Source: Triticum aestivum
Lineage: Eukaryota > Streptophyta > Magnoliopsida > Poales > Poaceae
DNA length: 64,000 nucleotides
Direction of reading: 5' to 3'
Assembly (NCBI RefSeq): GCF_018294505.1
Contig: NC_057796.1
Location: 190,827,873-190,891,872, forward strand
Part shown: in pieces, positions 55,046-64,000 of the stretch
How positions within the stretch are numbered: the stretch's first letter is position 1
Layout: each line of letters starts with the position of its first letter
Program-made: the position numbers and the translations under genes
Notes under the pieces: generated by a model
What the model was told of the DNA's origin: nothing
The model's input: only the letters and a program-made list of their open reading frames with translations
The model's database searches: none

Positions 55046-55488
55046 ACTATCGCACAGGAGTCATCTTCGTCGCCTTTGTGAACCATGTGTGTTCACTCAC
55101 ACATGCAAAAGGAAAAAGAAAACCCTCGCCCACTTGGTCACAACCCACTCGCCGCTGACTCCTATGCAACTCTGCACCTCATCAACTTCTATTGCGGTGG
55201 CCACCCTAAGCTCGACGGCTGTTGTCGGTGGGCGTAGGTTGCGCTCCAAATGGCACGGGATTTCACCCCTACTGCTTTCAGCCGCCTATCTGCACCGACA
55301 TTCTAGACGCTGGTCGACTGGGGTTTTCTGCGGGATTGGGCCAGCGATTTTTCTCATGGAGAAGGTAATCAACTTAGCAAAATATTCACTCATCTATTAT
55401 CGCAGTCCATCCATCGCTGTTAATCAACTAGCGGAAATAGCCATGGAATCATTTTTGTTCTAGCTGATTCGTGGGTGTTCATTCATGT
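55046..55488 (+). other. Flank of the tandem array in element M
   Basis: It begins with an ATCGCACAGGAGTCATC-like subterminal motif (55047). A frame of 124 codons (55089-55463) has no recognisable domain. It may contain an untranslated first exon of the B3-like gene that follows. Confidence 0.35.
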
Positions 55489-56888
55489 GTCCACAGTGCG
55501 AGCACAAATCGGGCAAGTGTGGTCGCAGCCAGTCGGAAACGAAGTTCAATCTCACCATTCCAGATGACTTCAGGGAGCACTCGGTATGTTCAATCTCAAC
55601 CTACCACGTTCGGCATGACCTAAATTTGTGAACATATACCGTCTGTTGCTACATTCTCTATATATTTGCATCAAATCTTTGTTACATTATCTATTTTTCA
55701 TTCTATATTTTTGTACTTTGCTTTCATCTATATATTGATCTATTCTATCAGTTACTCCCATATTTGCATCTTGCTCTGTTATTTCAATATATCTAATTTA
55801 CGATCTTAATTTCCATTTCACGCAATACATCCCTTGCTTTGCAAGAACAGGAGTAGAAGGAAATCTTGGGCTTTACTTTGTTGATGACTCCCAGGATGTC
55901 ATATTAACAACGCAGCATGGATTTACAATGACGGTTAGCATAAAACTTGATAAAGATGGTCACTCCTATTTTAATGGACCTTCGGAGACAAATTTCTAAG
56001 TGTTATGAACTAAAAGCTGGCAACAAAATTCTAGTGCGTGCACCACAGCCTGGTTTAATTAACATGGATGTTTACTTCCCCAACGTCATCGGCCGATCGA
56101 AGTCTGATCGAGGTTAGTGTCCTTTCAACTTTCTCCATGATGTCATATTACTTAGCAAAATCGGGGTATTTGTTCTGACTAATTGATCACTATTTAAGCA
56201 ACCAATTTTGATTTCATATTCTGACTCCGTTCCTAGGCAGTAACAAATTCTATTTACCAATTTATGCGCAGTATATATTCTTCTGCCATGTTCTAAATAA
56301 ATAATACCTTCCCACCTTTTAAGCAGGATATGTTGGATGCATAGTGAACGATCTGTATGTTACTAAGCGTACCAAATTTCACTGGAAGGACTAGAAGAAT
56401 GTCATAAACTTTGTTGATAATCTCACAGAGATAGCACAGCGTATGAACGCTGGATTTTGGATGGGATTAATTAGACCAATGGTGCACACATTGAACTAGA
56501 CCAATTGTGTGCACAAAACGCTAGTAAAAAGTCTTATTTTAATGTTGATGCTCATAAACTATATATATATCTTCAACGATATGTTACAATTGGTTTTTAT
56601 TCTACATGTCAACAAAAATTGCCCGCTGTAGCAGTTCCTGGATCGATTTCCCGGCGTGGTCGAATTACACGTGTGCCTACTAATAACGCAGAAGTGATTG
56701 CAAGGTACTGCATTTCCCGCAGAAATGGAACCATTCAAATTAACAAGTTCTTGCTTGTCGTCGCAATGTATCCATATTGGAAAATTGGAGACACTGTTCT
56801 ACTCATGCTCTACCAAGGCACAGGAGGGCTCTTCCTTTTCATTGATGAGATGCCGAGTCGCCGTGATCAAGTTGCTTCCAGTGGATAG
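55489..56888 (+). pseudogene. B3-like gene remnants in the CACTA-like element M
   Basis: Exon-like block 1 (55495-55583, flanked by CCACAG and GTATGT) encodes CGRSQSETKFNLTIPDDF. Block 2 (about 55856-56111, ending before GTTAGT) has LGLYFVDDSQDVILTTQHGF, a stop near 56000, and then in another frame CYELKAGNKILVRAPQPG, the strand-turn-strand pattern of a B3 domain with KAG-x-K-ILVR. Block 3 (about 56329-56888) has TKFHWKD, two stops, and then a frame with ARYCISRRNGTIQINKFLL and WKIGDTVLLMLYQGTGGLFL, like a second B3 domain. B3 domains bind DNA in plant transcription factors. Stops and frameshifts mark it as a pseudogene. The B3 reading is from pattern only. Confidence 0.45.
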
Positions 56889-57261
56889 TTGTGGTTGTTG
56901 GCCCTCAGCCTCTTAAAATGTGCAAACTATTACTATGTTAAGTATGTAGACATGGACCATATGGTTGTTGGCCCTTAGCCTCTTAAAATGTGATAGTTGT
57001 TACTATGTTAAGTATGTAGATATGGACCATATGGTTGTCAAAACCATATTACGAAGATCCTCCTTTTGTCAAATAGTGTAACCACTATATACAAGCTGTT
57101 ACCCAAGTTCTTAAATTTTCATGGAAAGTATTAGTATCGTACACAGTACATTGAGTTTAAGCGTGTGCCCGATGTCCAGAAGGCATTTGCATATTAACTG
57201 TCCATATTGCAAATTCACACACATGTTAACATAAGGAAACGTATGTGTAACTTACTAATCA
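56889..57261 (+). other. Non-coding stretch between B3-like remnant and subterminal repeats
   Basis: It holds a 68-bp tandem duplication (GTTGTTGGCCCT...GTATGTAGAxATGGACCAT) at about 56890 and 56962. Nothing else is recognised. Confidence 0.6.
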
Positions 57262-57860
57262 TCGCACATGAGTACTCGCAGACGCATCGTGTGCGATACT
57301 CCTAGCCACCACAAGCAACTACTTTGCATTTTTCAAAGTTTTTGTAGACACAGAATCGAACACGAACTAACTGTATTAACCATCTGTGTTGTAATTTCTC
57401 ATCGCAAACAGTTCATCCGAGTCGGCTGTTTGCCACGTATCACACACATCTTGTTCACACGACTCGTTTGTGTTCTTTTGGCTCATCGCAAATAGTTCAT
57501 CCATGTGAACTGTATGCCGCATATCACACACATCTTGTTAAGTTGAACTGTTTCTGTTGTGTTCCCTAATCAAAAACAGCTTGTCCGAGTGAACCGTATG
57601 CCATATATCGCACACACATTGATATGGCTGGCCGTTTCTATTGTTCTGCCTATCGCAAACAGTTCAAATGGATTAACAATGTGCCCTGCATCGCACACAC
57701 AACTAAAATCTGAACCGTGTTTGATGGATCCGCCATCGCAAATGTTTTGCACCTTTTTTGATGGTTTTTCTACACCACCGATTGCAATTATTGCATCGCA
57801 TACAGTTTCGACAAAGGGTCTCTGATCATAGTGTCACGTTAGCAGTATCCTGCAGTAATG
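57262..57860 (+). repeat. Subterminal repeats and right terminus of element M
   Basis: The motif ATCGCAAACAGTTCATCC, or variants, occurs at 57401, 57485, 57568, 57652 and 57736, spacings of 84, 83, 84 and 84 bp, alternating with TATCACACACAT-type words. Outlying copies are at 57262 and about 57794. The end GCAGTATCCTGCAGTAATG (to 57860) is the inverted terminus. Subterminal arrays of this kind are where CACTA-encoded DNA-binding proteins act. Confidence 0.75.
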
Positions 57861-57926
57861 TAGGTGAACAACCTATATGATGCAAACAACAACAACAACA
57901 ACAACAGCAACAGCAACAACAACAGC

Positions 57927-57986
<60 letters not shown>

Positions 57987-59305
57987 GAGTGCAAGCAAAT
58001 GATACAACACAATAATTGCTTGCACAAAGTAAAGGGAAGAGATAACTACAAGTGGAGCCGGTGGAGACGAGGATGTGTTACCGCTGTTCCTTCCCTTTGG
58101 GGGAAGTACGTCTCCGTTGGAGTGGTGTGGAGGCACAATGCTCCCTAAGAAGCCACTAGGTCCACCATATTCTCCGCACGCCCTCACACAATGCGAGATG
58201 CCGTGATTCCACTAGTGGTGCGCTTGAAGGCGGCAATCGTACCTTTACAAACATGGTTGGGGATATCTCCACAACTTGATTGGAGGCTCCCAACGGTACC
58301 ACGGAGCTTCACCATAATGGAATGTAGCTCCGAGGTGACCTCAACCATCGAGGGTGCTCAAACACCAAGGAGTAACAAGATCCACATGGGATTAGTGGGG
58401 GGAATCAAATTTCTCTTGGTGGAAGTGTAGATCCGGGCCTTCTCAACCAATCCCTAGAAATCAACAAGTTTGATTGGCTAGTGAGCGAGATCGGGCGAAA
58501 ATGAGCTTTGCAGCAACAATGGAGCTTGGAGGAAAAGAGGTAGGTCTTCTTGAGGAAGAAAACCTCCTTTTATAGTGGGGAGACCAATCCAACCGTTATC
58601 CCCTCCTCAGCCCGCACAGAGCGGTACTACCACTCAGGGGAGCAGTACTACCGCTGGCAGCAGTGGTACTACCCCGAGCCCCATCGGTACTACCATGGAG
58701 ACAGTGAGCAAAGGCCTCAGAGGGGGAAGAGACACGGGAGCGCTAGCCTCGGCGGCACTAGCAGCGGTGGTAGGGCGGTACTACCACTTGCAAGTGGTAC
58801 TACCGTGCCTACTGTCGCAGAACCTGACACGAGACCCACGGGTCTCGAGACGAGGCGGTACTAGCGCGGAGCCAGAGCTATACTACCATTGATGGCCACG
58901 AGCGGTACTACCATTGCGAAACAGCGGCACTACCACTTGAGGCTGTCAGCAGTACTACCTCTCCGACCCGGCGGTACTGCCGCTGGCATCTCCCAAGAGC
59001 CACTTCCACGATATCGGGAAACTCCAAGCAAGTGGAAAGGAGCTGGGGGTGCGAGATAGATGTGTACGTGTTGATTTCACCCTAGCCTTTCCGATACGGA
59101 CCCCCTCTTGATGGTACGGTGTCTCCTACAACTCAAGTCCACCCAAACCGAAACAAAAGAGACTACACCGTCTTCACTTTGAGCTCCGAGGGGAAAGAAT
59201 CGTCTCGTGCCAATGATGAATATCTGAAATGCTCAATGCACACGATTAGTCCGCAAAGGTATTGTCATCAATCACCAAAACCACTTAGAGAGACATGCCC
59301 TAACA
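57861..59305 (-). repeat. Maximus-like Copia LTR (element K), minus strand, 3' tip lost
   Basis: On the minus strand it starts TGTTAGGGCATGTCTCTCTA at 59305, the start I associate with Maximus. The other end is cut at 57861 by the CACTA-like element. A quasi-palindromic motif around GCGGTACTACCGCT recurs about twelve times between 58619 and 58985. On the minus strand a TATA-like CACTATAAAAGG lies at about 58568-58579. Open frames here are spurious. Confidence 0.65.
57883..57986 (+). repeat. (CAA)n microsatellite
   Basis: About 100 bp of CAA triplets with a few CAG and CAT interruptions, in the Maximus-like LTR next to the CACTA boundary. It produces artificial poly-Asn and poly-Val/Leu frames on the two strands. 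Confidence 0.95.
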
Positions 59306-60083
59306 CAAAGGCACATTATTAAGATCAATAGGATCATTTTTACTAGTAACCAATTTCATAAATGTATCAACTTTATCACTCAAAATACTAATTTCTTCAA
59401 TAAAATTAACCTTTTTACTAGTAGGTGCTCTTTCGATATGCCATTGTGAATAATTTTCCATGATATTATCAAGTAATTTAGTAGTTTCACCCAAAGTAAT
59501 TTCCATAAAAGTACCACCTGTGGCGGAATCTAAAAGATTTCTAGTGACAAAATTCAATCCCGCATAAAAAAATTGTAGATCATCCATAAATTTAAACCAT
59601 TAGTAGGGCAATTTCTTAACATTAGTTTCATCCTTTACCACGGTTGTGTAACATGTTCATGCTCAAGTTGCTTGAAATTCGTAATTTGATTTCTATCGGA
59701 AATAATTTTCGCCGGAGGAAAATACTTAGTAATAAAAGTATCTTTGTACTTGTCCAAATAATCGATACTATTTCGTGGCAAAGATGAAAACCAAAATTTT
59801 TGCATGATCCCGCAAATATAAAGGAAATAATTTTAATTTCACATTATAATTGTCCACATTTTTCTTTCTTTTGCATATCACACAATTCTACCAAAGTGTT
59901 TAGATGAGACGCGACATCCTCATTAGGATTACCGAAAAATTGCTCTTTCATAACAAGATTCAATAAAGCGGCATTAATATCATAAGACTCCGCACTAGCG
60001 GCGGGAGGAGCAATCGGAGTACTAATAAAATCATTATTATTAGTATTAGAAAAATCACACAACTTTGTATTTTCTTGAGACAT
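59306..60083 (-). pseudogene. gag: Athila-type Gag, element N, truncated
   Basis: From ATG 60083 (MSQENTKLCDFSNTNNNDF) the frame runs into the start of the capsid domain, then shifts near 59850. The next part reads KLKLFPLYLRDHAKIW, SLPRNSIDYLDKYKDTFI and KYFPPAKIISDRNQI, the classical retrotrans_gag pattern, interrupted by a TAA where RMKLMLRNCP follows. LNLWMIYNFF leads into the frame 59587-59306 (GLNFVTRNLLDSATGGTF), ending at the Copia insertion. At least two frameshifts and one stop are present. The protease and pol lie outside the window or are lost. Confidence 0.75.
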
Positions 60084-60272
60084 TATGACCACGCAAGAAA
60101 GTTTGCAAGCAAATAAAAGATCAAACAAGAAAAAGGCAAACAAAAACAATTGAATTTTTTTGTAAAACTTTTTTAGAAGTGGGGGAGATGAAAACGAGAG
60201 GACAATGGCAATTAAAATAAATTGCGAGGAGATGGAAGTTTATGCATAGGTGCCTGATAGATGTTGATGATG

Positions 60273-60292
60273 TCTCCCCGGCAACGCCGCCA
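60273..60292 (-). other. Primer-binding site of element N
   Basis: On the minus strand, TGGCGGCGTTGCCGGGGAGA matches the Athila-type tRNA-Asp primer site with one change. Confidence 0.8.
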
Positions 60293-60303
60293 GAAATTCT
60301 TCC

Positions 60304-61725
60304 TGCTACTTGTGATCTACGTTGGTATTTCCCCGAAGAGGAGAGGATGATGCAGTACATCAGAGGTAAGTATTTCCCTCAGTTATGAAACCAAGGTTAT
60401 CAATCCAGTAGGAGAACCAAGCAACAATATGTAAACAACACCTGCACACAAACAAGAAAAACTTGCAACCCAACGCGTAAAGGGGTTGTCAATCCCTCAA
60501 CGGTTACGAACAAGATTAAATTGTATAGGATTTGCTAAATAGATGTAACTGAATTGCAAAATAAAATAAAATTGCAGCGAGGTATTTTAGGATTTTTATA
60601 TGATAAAAGATAGACCCGGGGGCCATAGTTTTCACTAGAGGCTTCTCTCGAGAAAATAGCATACGGCGGGTAGATAAATTACTGTTGAGCAATTGGTAGA
60701 AAAGCAAATAATTATGATGATATTGAAGGCGATGATCATATATAGGCATCACGTCCAAGATTAGTAGACCAAAATGATTCTGCATCTATTACTATTACTC
60801 CACACATCGACCACTATCCAGCATGCATCTAGTGTATTAAGTTCATGGGAAAACGGAGTAATCCATTAGGCAAGATGACATGATGTAGAGAACATAAACT
60901 CACGTATGAATAAACCCCATGTTTTTACCCTTAATGGCAATGATACATACGTGTCATGTCCCTTTCTGTCACTGGGATTGAGCACCGCAAGATCGAACCC
61001 ATCACAAAGCACCTCTTCCCATGGCAAGATAAATCAATCTATTTGGCCAAACCAATCCGATAAATCGGAGAAGAAATACAAGGCTATATTGATCATGCAT
61101 AAAATAGTTTAGAGAAAACCCAAATAATATTCATGGATAGATCTGATCATAAACTCGCAATTCATCAGATCTCAACAAACACACCGCAAAAAAGAATTCC
61201 ATCAGATAGAACTCCAAGAACATCAATGAGAACATTGTATTGAAGTACATCGAGAGAGAAGAAGTCATTTACCTACTAACTACGGACCTGTAGGTCTGTG
61301 GTAAACTACTCACGCATCATTGGAGGGGCAACAAGGATGATGAAGAACCCCTCCGTGATCGTTTCCCCCTCTGGCAAAGTGCCAGAAAAGCCCTCTAGAT
61401 TGGATCTCGTGGTTCTCGAACTTGCGGCGGCGGACAAAGTATTTTGTGGACTCACTCTAGGGTTTTGGGATTTTAGATTATTTATAGAGGCAGAGGTAGG
61501 TCAAACGGAGCCTCAGGGGCCCCACAACCAATCAGGGCGCGCCTACACCCCTGGGAGCGCCCTAGTGGGTGTGGGCCCATGCTCCCACGTATGGTCTTCT
61601 CCCGAAGCTTCTAGTATTCCTTATGTGCCTAAAAAATCTCCAAAAAGTTTCATGGCATTTGGACTTGGTTTTGTATTGATATTCTGCGAACCAAAAACAA
61701 GCAAAAAACAGCAACTGGCACTGGG
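60304..61725 (-). repeat. 5' LTR of element N, incomplete
   Basis: On the plus strand it starts TGCTACTTGTGATCTACG and is clearly related to the LTR of L (shared blocks such as TTTCCCTCAGTT, ATCAATCCAGTAGGAG and GACCCGGGGGCCATAG). It stops at CTGGCACTGGG, about 150-200 bp short of the end expected from L, because another LTR begins at 61726. Confidence 0.7.
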
Positions 61726-63248
61726 TGATAACCCACAAGTATAGGGGATCAGTTAGCCTCTTTCGATAAGTAAGAGTGTCGAACCCAACGAGGAGCTAAA
61801 GGTAGAACAAATATTCCCTCAATTTCTATCGACCACCGATACAACTCTATGCACGCTTAACATTCGCTTTCCTAGAACAAGTATGAAACTAGAAGTACTT
61901 TGTAGGTGTAATGAGATAGGTTAGCAAGATAATAAAGAACACGTAAATAAAAGCTAGGGGCTGTTTATATAAAGACGCAACTAAGTTAGTTTTAGTAGAG
62001 AGATTTTTGTAACAAGAAAGTTATTTGTCCCTAGGCAATCGATAACTAGACCGGTAATCATTATTGCAATTTTATATGAGGGAGAGGCATAACCTAACAT
62101 ACTTTCTCTGCTTGGATCACATGCACTTATGATTGGAACTCTAGTAAGCATCCACAACTACTGAAGATCATTAAGGTAAAACCAAGCAACAATATGAAAC
62201 CAAGGTATACTAGAAACCCAACCATAGCATTCTAAGGTATCAAGTCCTCTTTACTCCCATACGCAAACAACCTACTTACTCGAGTCTGTGCTTCTGTTAC
62301 TCACGCCACCCACCATAAGCAAATCATGAACATATTGCAAACCCTACAGTGGGGATCCCTCACGCTTGCACAATACGGAGAGCACCATAGGACATCACCA
62401 ATAATAAAACATATAACTCAAACCAATCACGATCATCAATTAACCCATAGGACAAAACGGATCTACTCAAACATCATAGGATAGCCATACATCATTGGGA
62501 AATAATATATAGCATTGTGCACCATTTTTAAGTAGAGATTACAGTGGGCAGAAGAGGTACACCGCTGCATAGAGGGGGGGGGAGTTGGTGATGACGGCGG
62601 CGAGGTTGTTGGTGTAGATCGCCGTCACGATGATGGCCCCGGCGGCGTTCCGGCGCCACCGGGAGAGAGGGGAGAGAGCCCCCCTCCTCCTTCTTCATTG
62701 ACCTTCCCCCTAGATGGGAGAAGCGTTTCCCCTCTAGTCCATGGCCTCCATGGCGGCGGAGAGGCGAGAGCCCCTCCGAGATTGGATCTTTCTCTGTTTC
62801 CTTCTGTTTCTGTGTTCCCTGTTTTTGGCCTTTCACCGTTTCTTAAATACCTGGAGATCCGTAACTCCCATTAGGATAAACATTTTACACGATTTTTATC
62901 TGTATATTAGCTTGCTTCCGCCAGAAGAAGGGTACCAACCGCCTTACAGGGGGACCCCAAGGGCCCAGGGCGCGCCCTACCCCCTGGGATATAGTCTCGC
63001 GTTGATTCTTTTTCCCAAAAATCACATATATTTCAAAAAAATCTTCGTAAGTTTTTATCGCGTTTGGACTCCGTTTGATATGGATTTTCTGCGAAACAAA
63101 AAACATGTAACAAACAGGAACTGGCACTAGGCACTGGATCAATATGCTAGTCCAAGAAAAACATATAAATTGTTGCCAAAAGTATGTAAAAGTTGTAGAA
63201 TATTGGCATGGAACAATAAAACATTATAGATACGATGGATATGTATCA
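61726..63248 (-). repeat. Solo-type Athila-like LTR (element O, 1523 bp)
   Basis: It has TG...CA ends on the plus strand (TGATAACCCACAAGTATAGG to GATGGATATGTATCA) with no internal domain on either side. Left flank CTGGG and right flank CTTG(T) agree only partly as a 5-bp duplication. Orientation is probably minus, because its right end resembles the outer end of the L LTR. A 9-G run lies at about 62574-62582. Open frames inside are spurious. Confidence 0.6.
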
Positions 63249-63252
63249 CTTG

Positions 63253-64000
63253 TGTCGGTGCAACAAACCATGGGTCTGTTGCCCAGACTATGCACAGGCA
63301 CGGGAACAAGATTAAGTCACCAACCCAAGTCAGAGTACAAGGAACCAAGAGCATCGAAGCACCAGCATGAAGATCAAGAAGACCAAGATCAAGCCAGAAG
63401 AACAAGATACTGCCAGGAGAAAAGCCTCCCATGCCGGATAGGTGAGCTCGGCAAAGACGGGGCCATCCCTGGAAGAAGACGTCCAAGACGTCCCGGCAGG
63501 GCCTGCAGGGACTCGCGAGGGCCGAACCACCTCACCAACTATTCCGCCATGACCCACGTCGTCAATCAGTGCGGTGTCAAGCCACAAAGTGACTAAGTGG
63601 CAGCCGTTCGCCACATGGCGGCCTCTTTCTATAGAAGATGCCTACAGATGACACCTGTCCTGCGGCGTGTCAAGCGAGCAGGCGTGGAGCTGGCAAGATA
63701 GCCCGGCAAGGCTTGTCGGGCAACCGATGATGTGACGTTGAGCGGTGCATTTAATGCGCCCTGTCAGCTTGCAGAGTTAGGTATGATAGCATTGTTTACT
63801 ATCTTATCAGTGCATAATGACTACTTTGCCATTGTGGTGACCCCTTAATCTATAAAAGGAGCCCCATGGCAACAATAGAAAGGGTTAGAAGGTTGGTAAC
63901 TCACACCCACATACGCGTGTAGCCACTGCCGCCCCTGCCGGGCAAGTGTACTACGCTCCACCACCTCTCTTCCACCATCACTCCACCAAAGCAAGATAGG
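63253..64000 (+). mobile_element. Start of a further Gypsy-like LTR (element P), continues beyond the window
   Basis: It begins TGTCGGTGCAACAAACCATG four bases after the end of O and has TATAAAAG at 63851-63858 followed by GAGCCCCATGG. The layout resembles the LTRs of H, E and D but the sequence is different. No end, primer site or gene is reached. Confidence 0.65.

Larger units (their letters stand above)
50711..57860. mobile_element. CACTA-like DNA transposon M with a large tandem array
   Basis: The right end is well supported: 84-bp subterminal repeats (57401-57800) followed by a terminus that reads CATTACTGCAGGATACTGC on the minus strand, close to CACTA. Minus-strand coding remnants lie at 50858-52052, a 500-bp tandem array at 52330-55045 and plus-strand B3-like remnants at 55489-56888. 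The left terminus is not found; 50711 is only where the Sabrina-like LTR ends. Treating the block as one element is an inference, supported by ATCGCACAC motifs at 52175 and 55047 that match the right-end repeats. Confidence 0.5.
59306..61725 (-). mobile_element. Athila-lineage Gypsy element N, 5' portion
   Basis: Minus orientation: LTR (60304-61725, cut at its 5' end), primer site (60273-60292), leader and gag (59306-60083). The Maximus-like LTR interrupts gag at 59305 and a second LTR interrupts the LTR at 61725. The flank CAAAG (59306-59310) would be one target duplication of the Copia element. Confidence 0.75.

Noticed and set aside
57839..58187. Poly-Asn, poly-Leu and poly-Val proteins
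   Set aside because: They are translations of the (CAA)n microsatellite in different frames.
61298..61744. 148-codon frame
   Set aside because: It lies in the LTR of N and extends into the LTR of O; no domain.
1..64000. CRISPR arrays, bacterial operons, plasmid or phage features
   Set aside because: The sequence is plant nuclear transposon DNA; the tandem repeats are contiguous without spacers.

Overview
The window is nuclear DNA of a Triticeae grass (wheat, Aegilops or barley relatives; wheat is most likely). The evidence is the retrotransposon families: two Angela/BARE-type Copia elements, a Fatima-type Gypsy element, Athila-lineage Gypsy elements resembling Sabrina, a Maximus-like Copia element and CACTA DNA transposons. 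Fatima is reported to be enriched in the wheat B genome, which is only a weak hint about subgenome. I see no convincing host gene, tRNA, rRNA or CRISPR. Almost every base belongs to nested transposable elements.

Layout, left to right. 1-3574: 3' end of an unnamed Gypsy-like element (A) with tandem repeats, inserted into a Fatima-type element (B, 3575-11235) that has gag and an antisense gene but no pol. 11236-14303: non-LTR intergenic DNA made of a repeated module. 14304-21294: Gypsy-like element D, with gag, protease, almost no reverse transcriptase, and an antisense B3-like gene. Its 3' LTR is cut by element E (21295-25823, minus strand), which has another antisense gene of the same type as B. 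E is cut by a decayed Angela (Angela-1, 25824-31469), that by an Athila-like element G (31470-33348), that by element H (33349-34848 and 43610-46145, same family as E), and H by a young, full-length, coding-intact Angela (Angela-2, 34849-43609). This is a six-level nest: D < E < Angela-1 < G < H < Angela-2.

46146-64000 is a second, mostly minus-strand cluster. It holds a CACTA terminal scrap, a Maximus-like Copia element (46221-47643, with its LTR at 57861-59305), a Sabrina-like Athila element (47644-50710), a CACTA-like transposon (50711-57860) with a higher-order tandem array and B3-like pseudogene exons, an Athila element N (59306-61725), a solo-type LTR (61726-63248) and the start of a further Gypsy-like LTR (63253-64000).

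The only clearly intact gene is the 1326-codon Gag-Pol of Angela-2. The most unusual theme is that three Gypsy elements (B, D, E) lack all or most of pol yet carry a long accessory gene on the antisense strand near the 3' LTR. In B and E this is a PF04195-type protein with a coiled-coil tail; in D it is a B3-like DNA-binding protein. The unrelated CACTA-like element also carries B3-like exons beside its subterminal repeats. Family names and domain calls were made by reading the sequence and have not been confirmed by database search.
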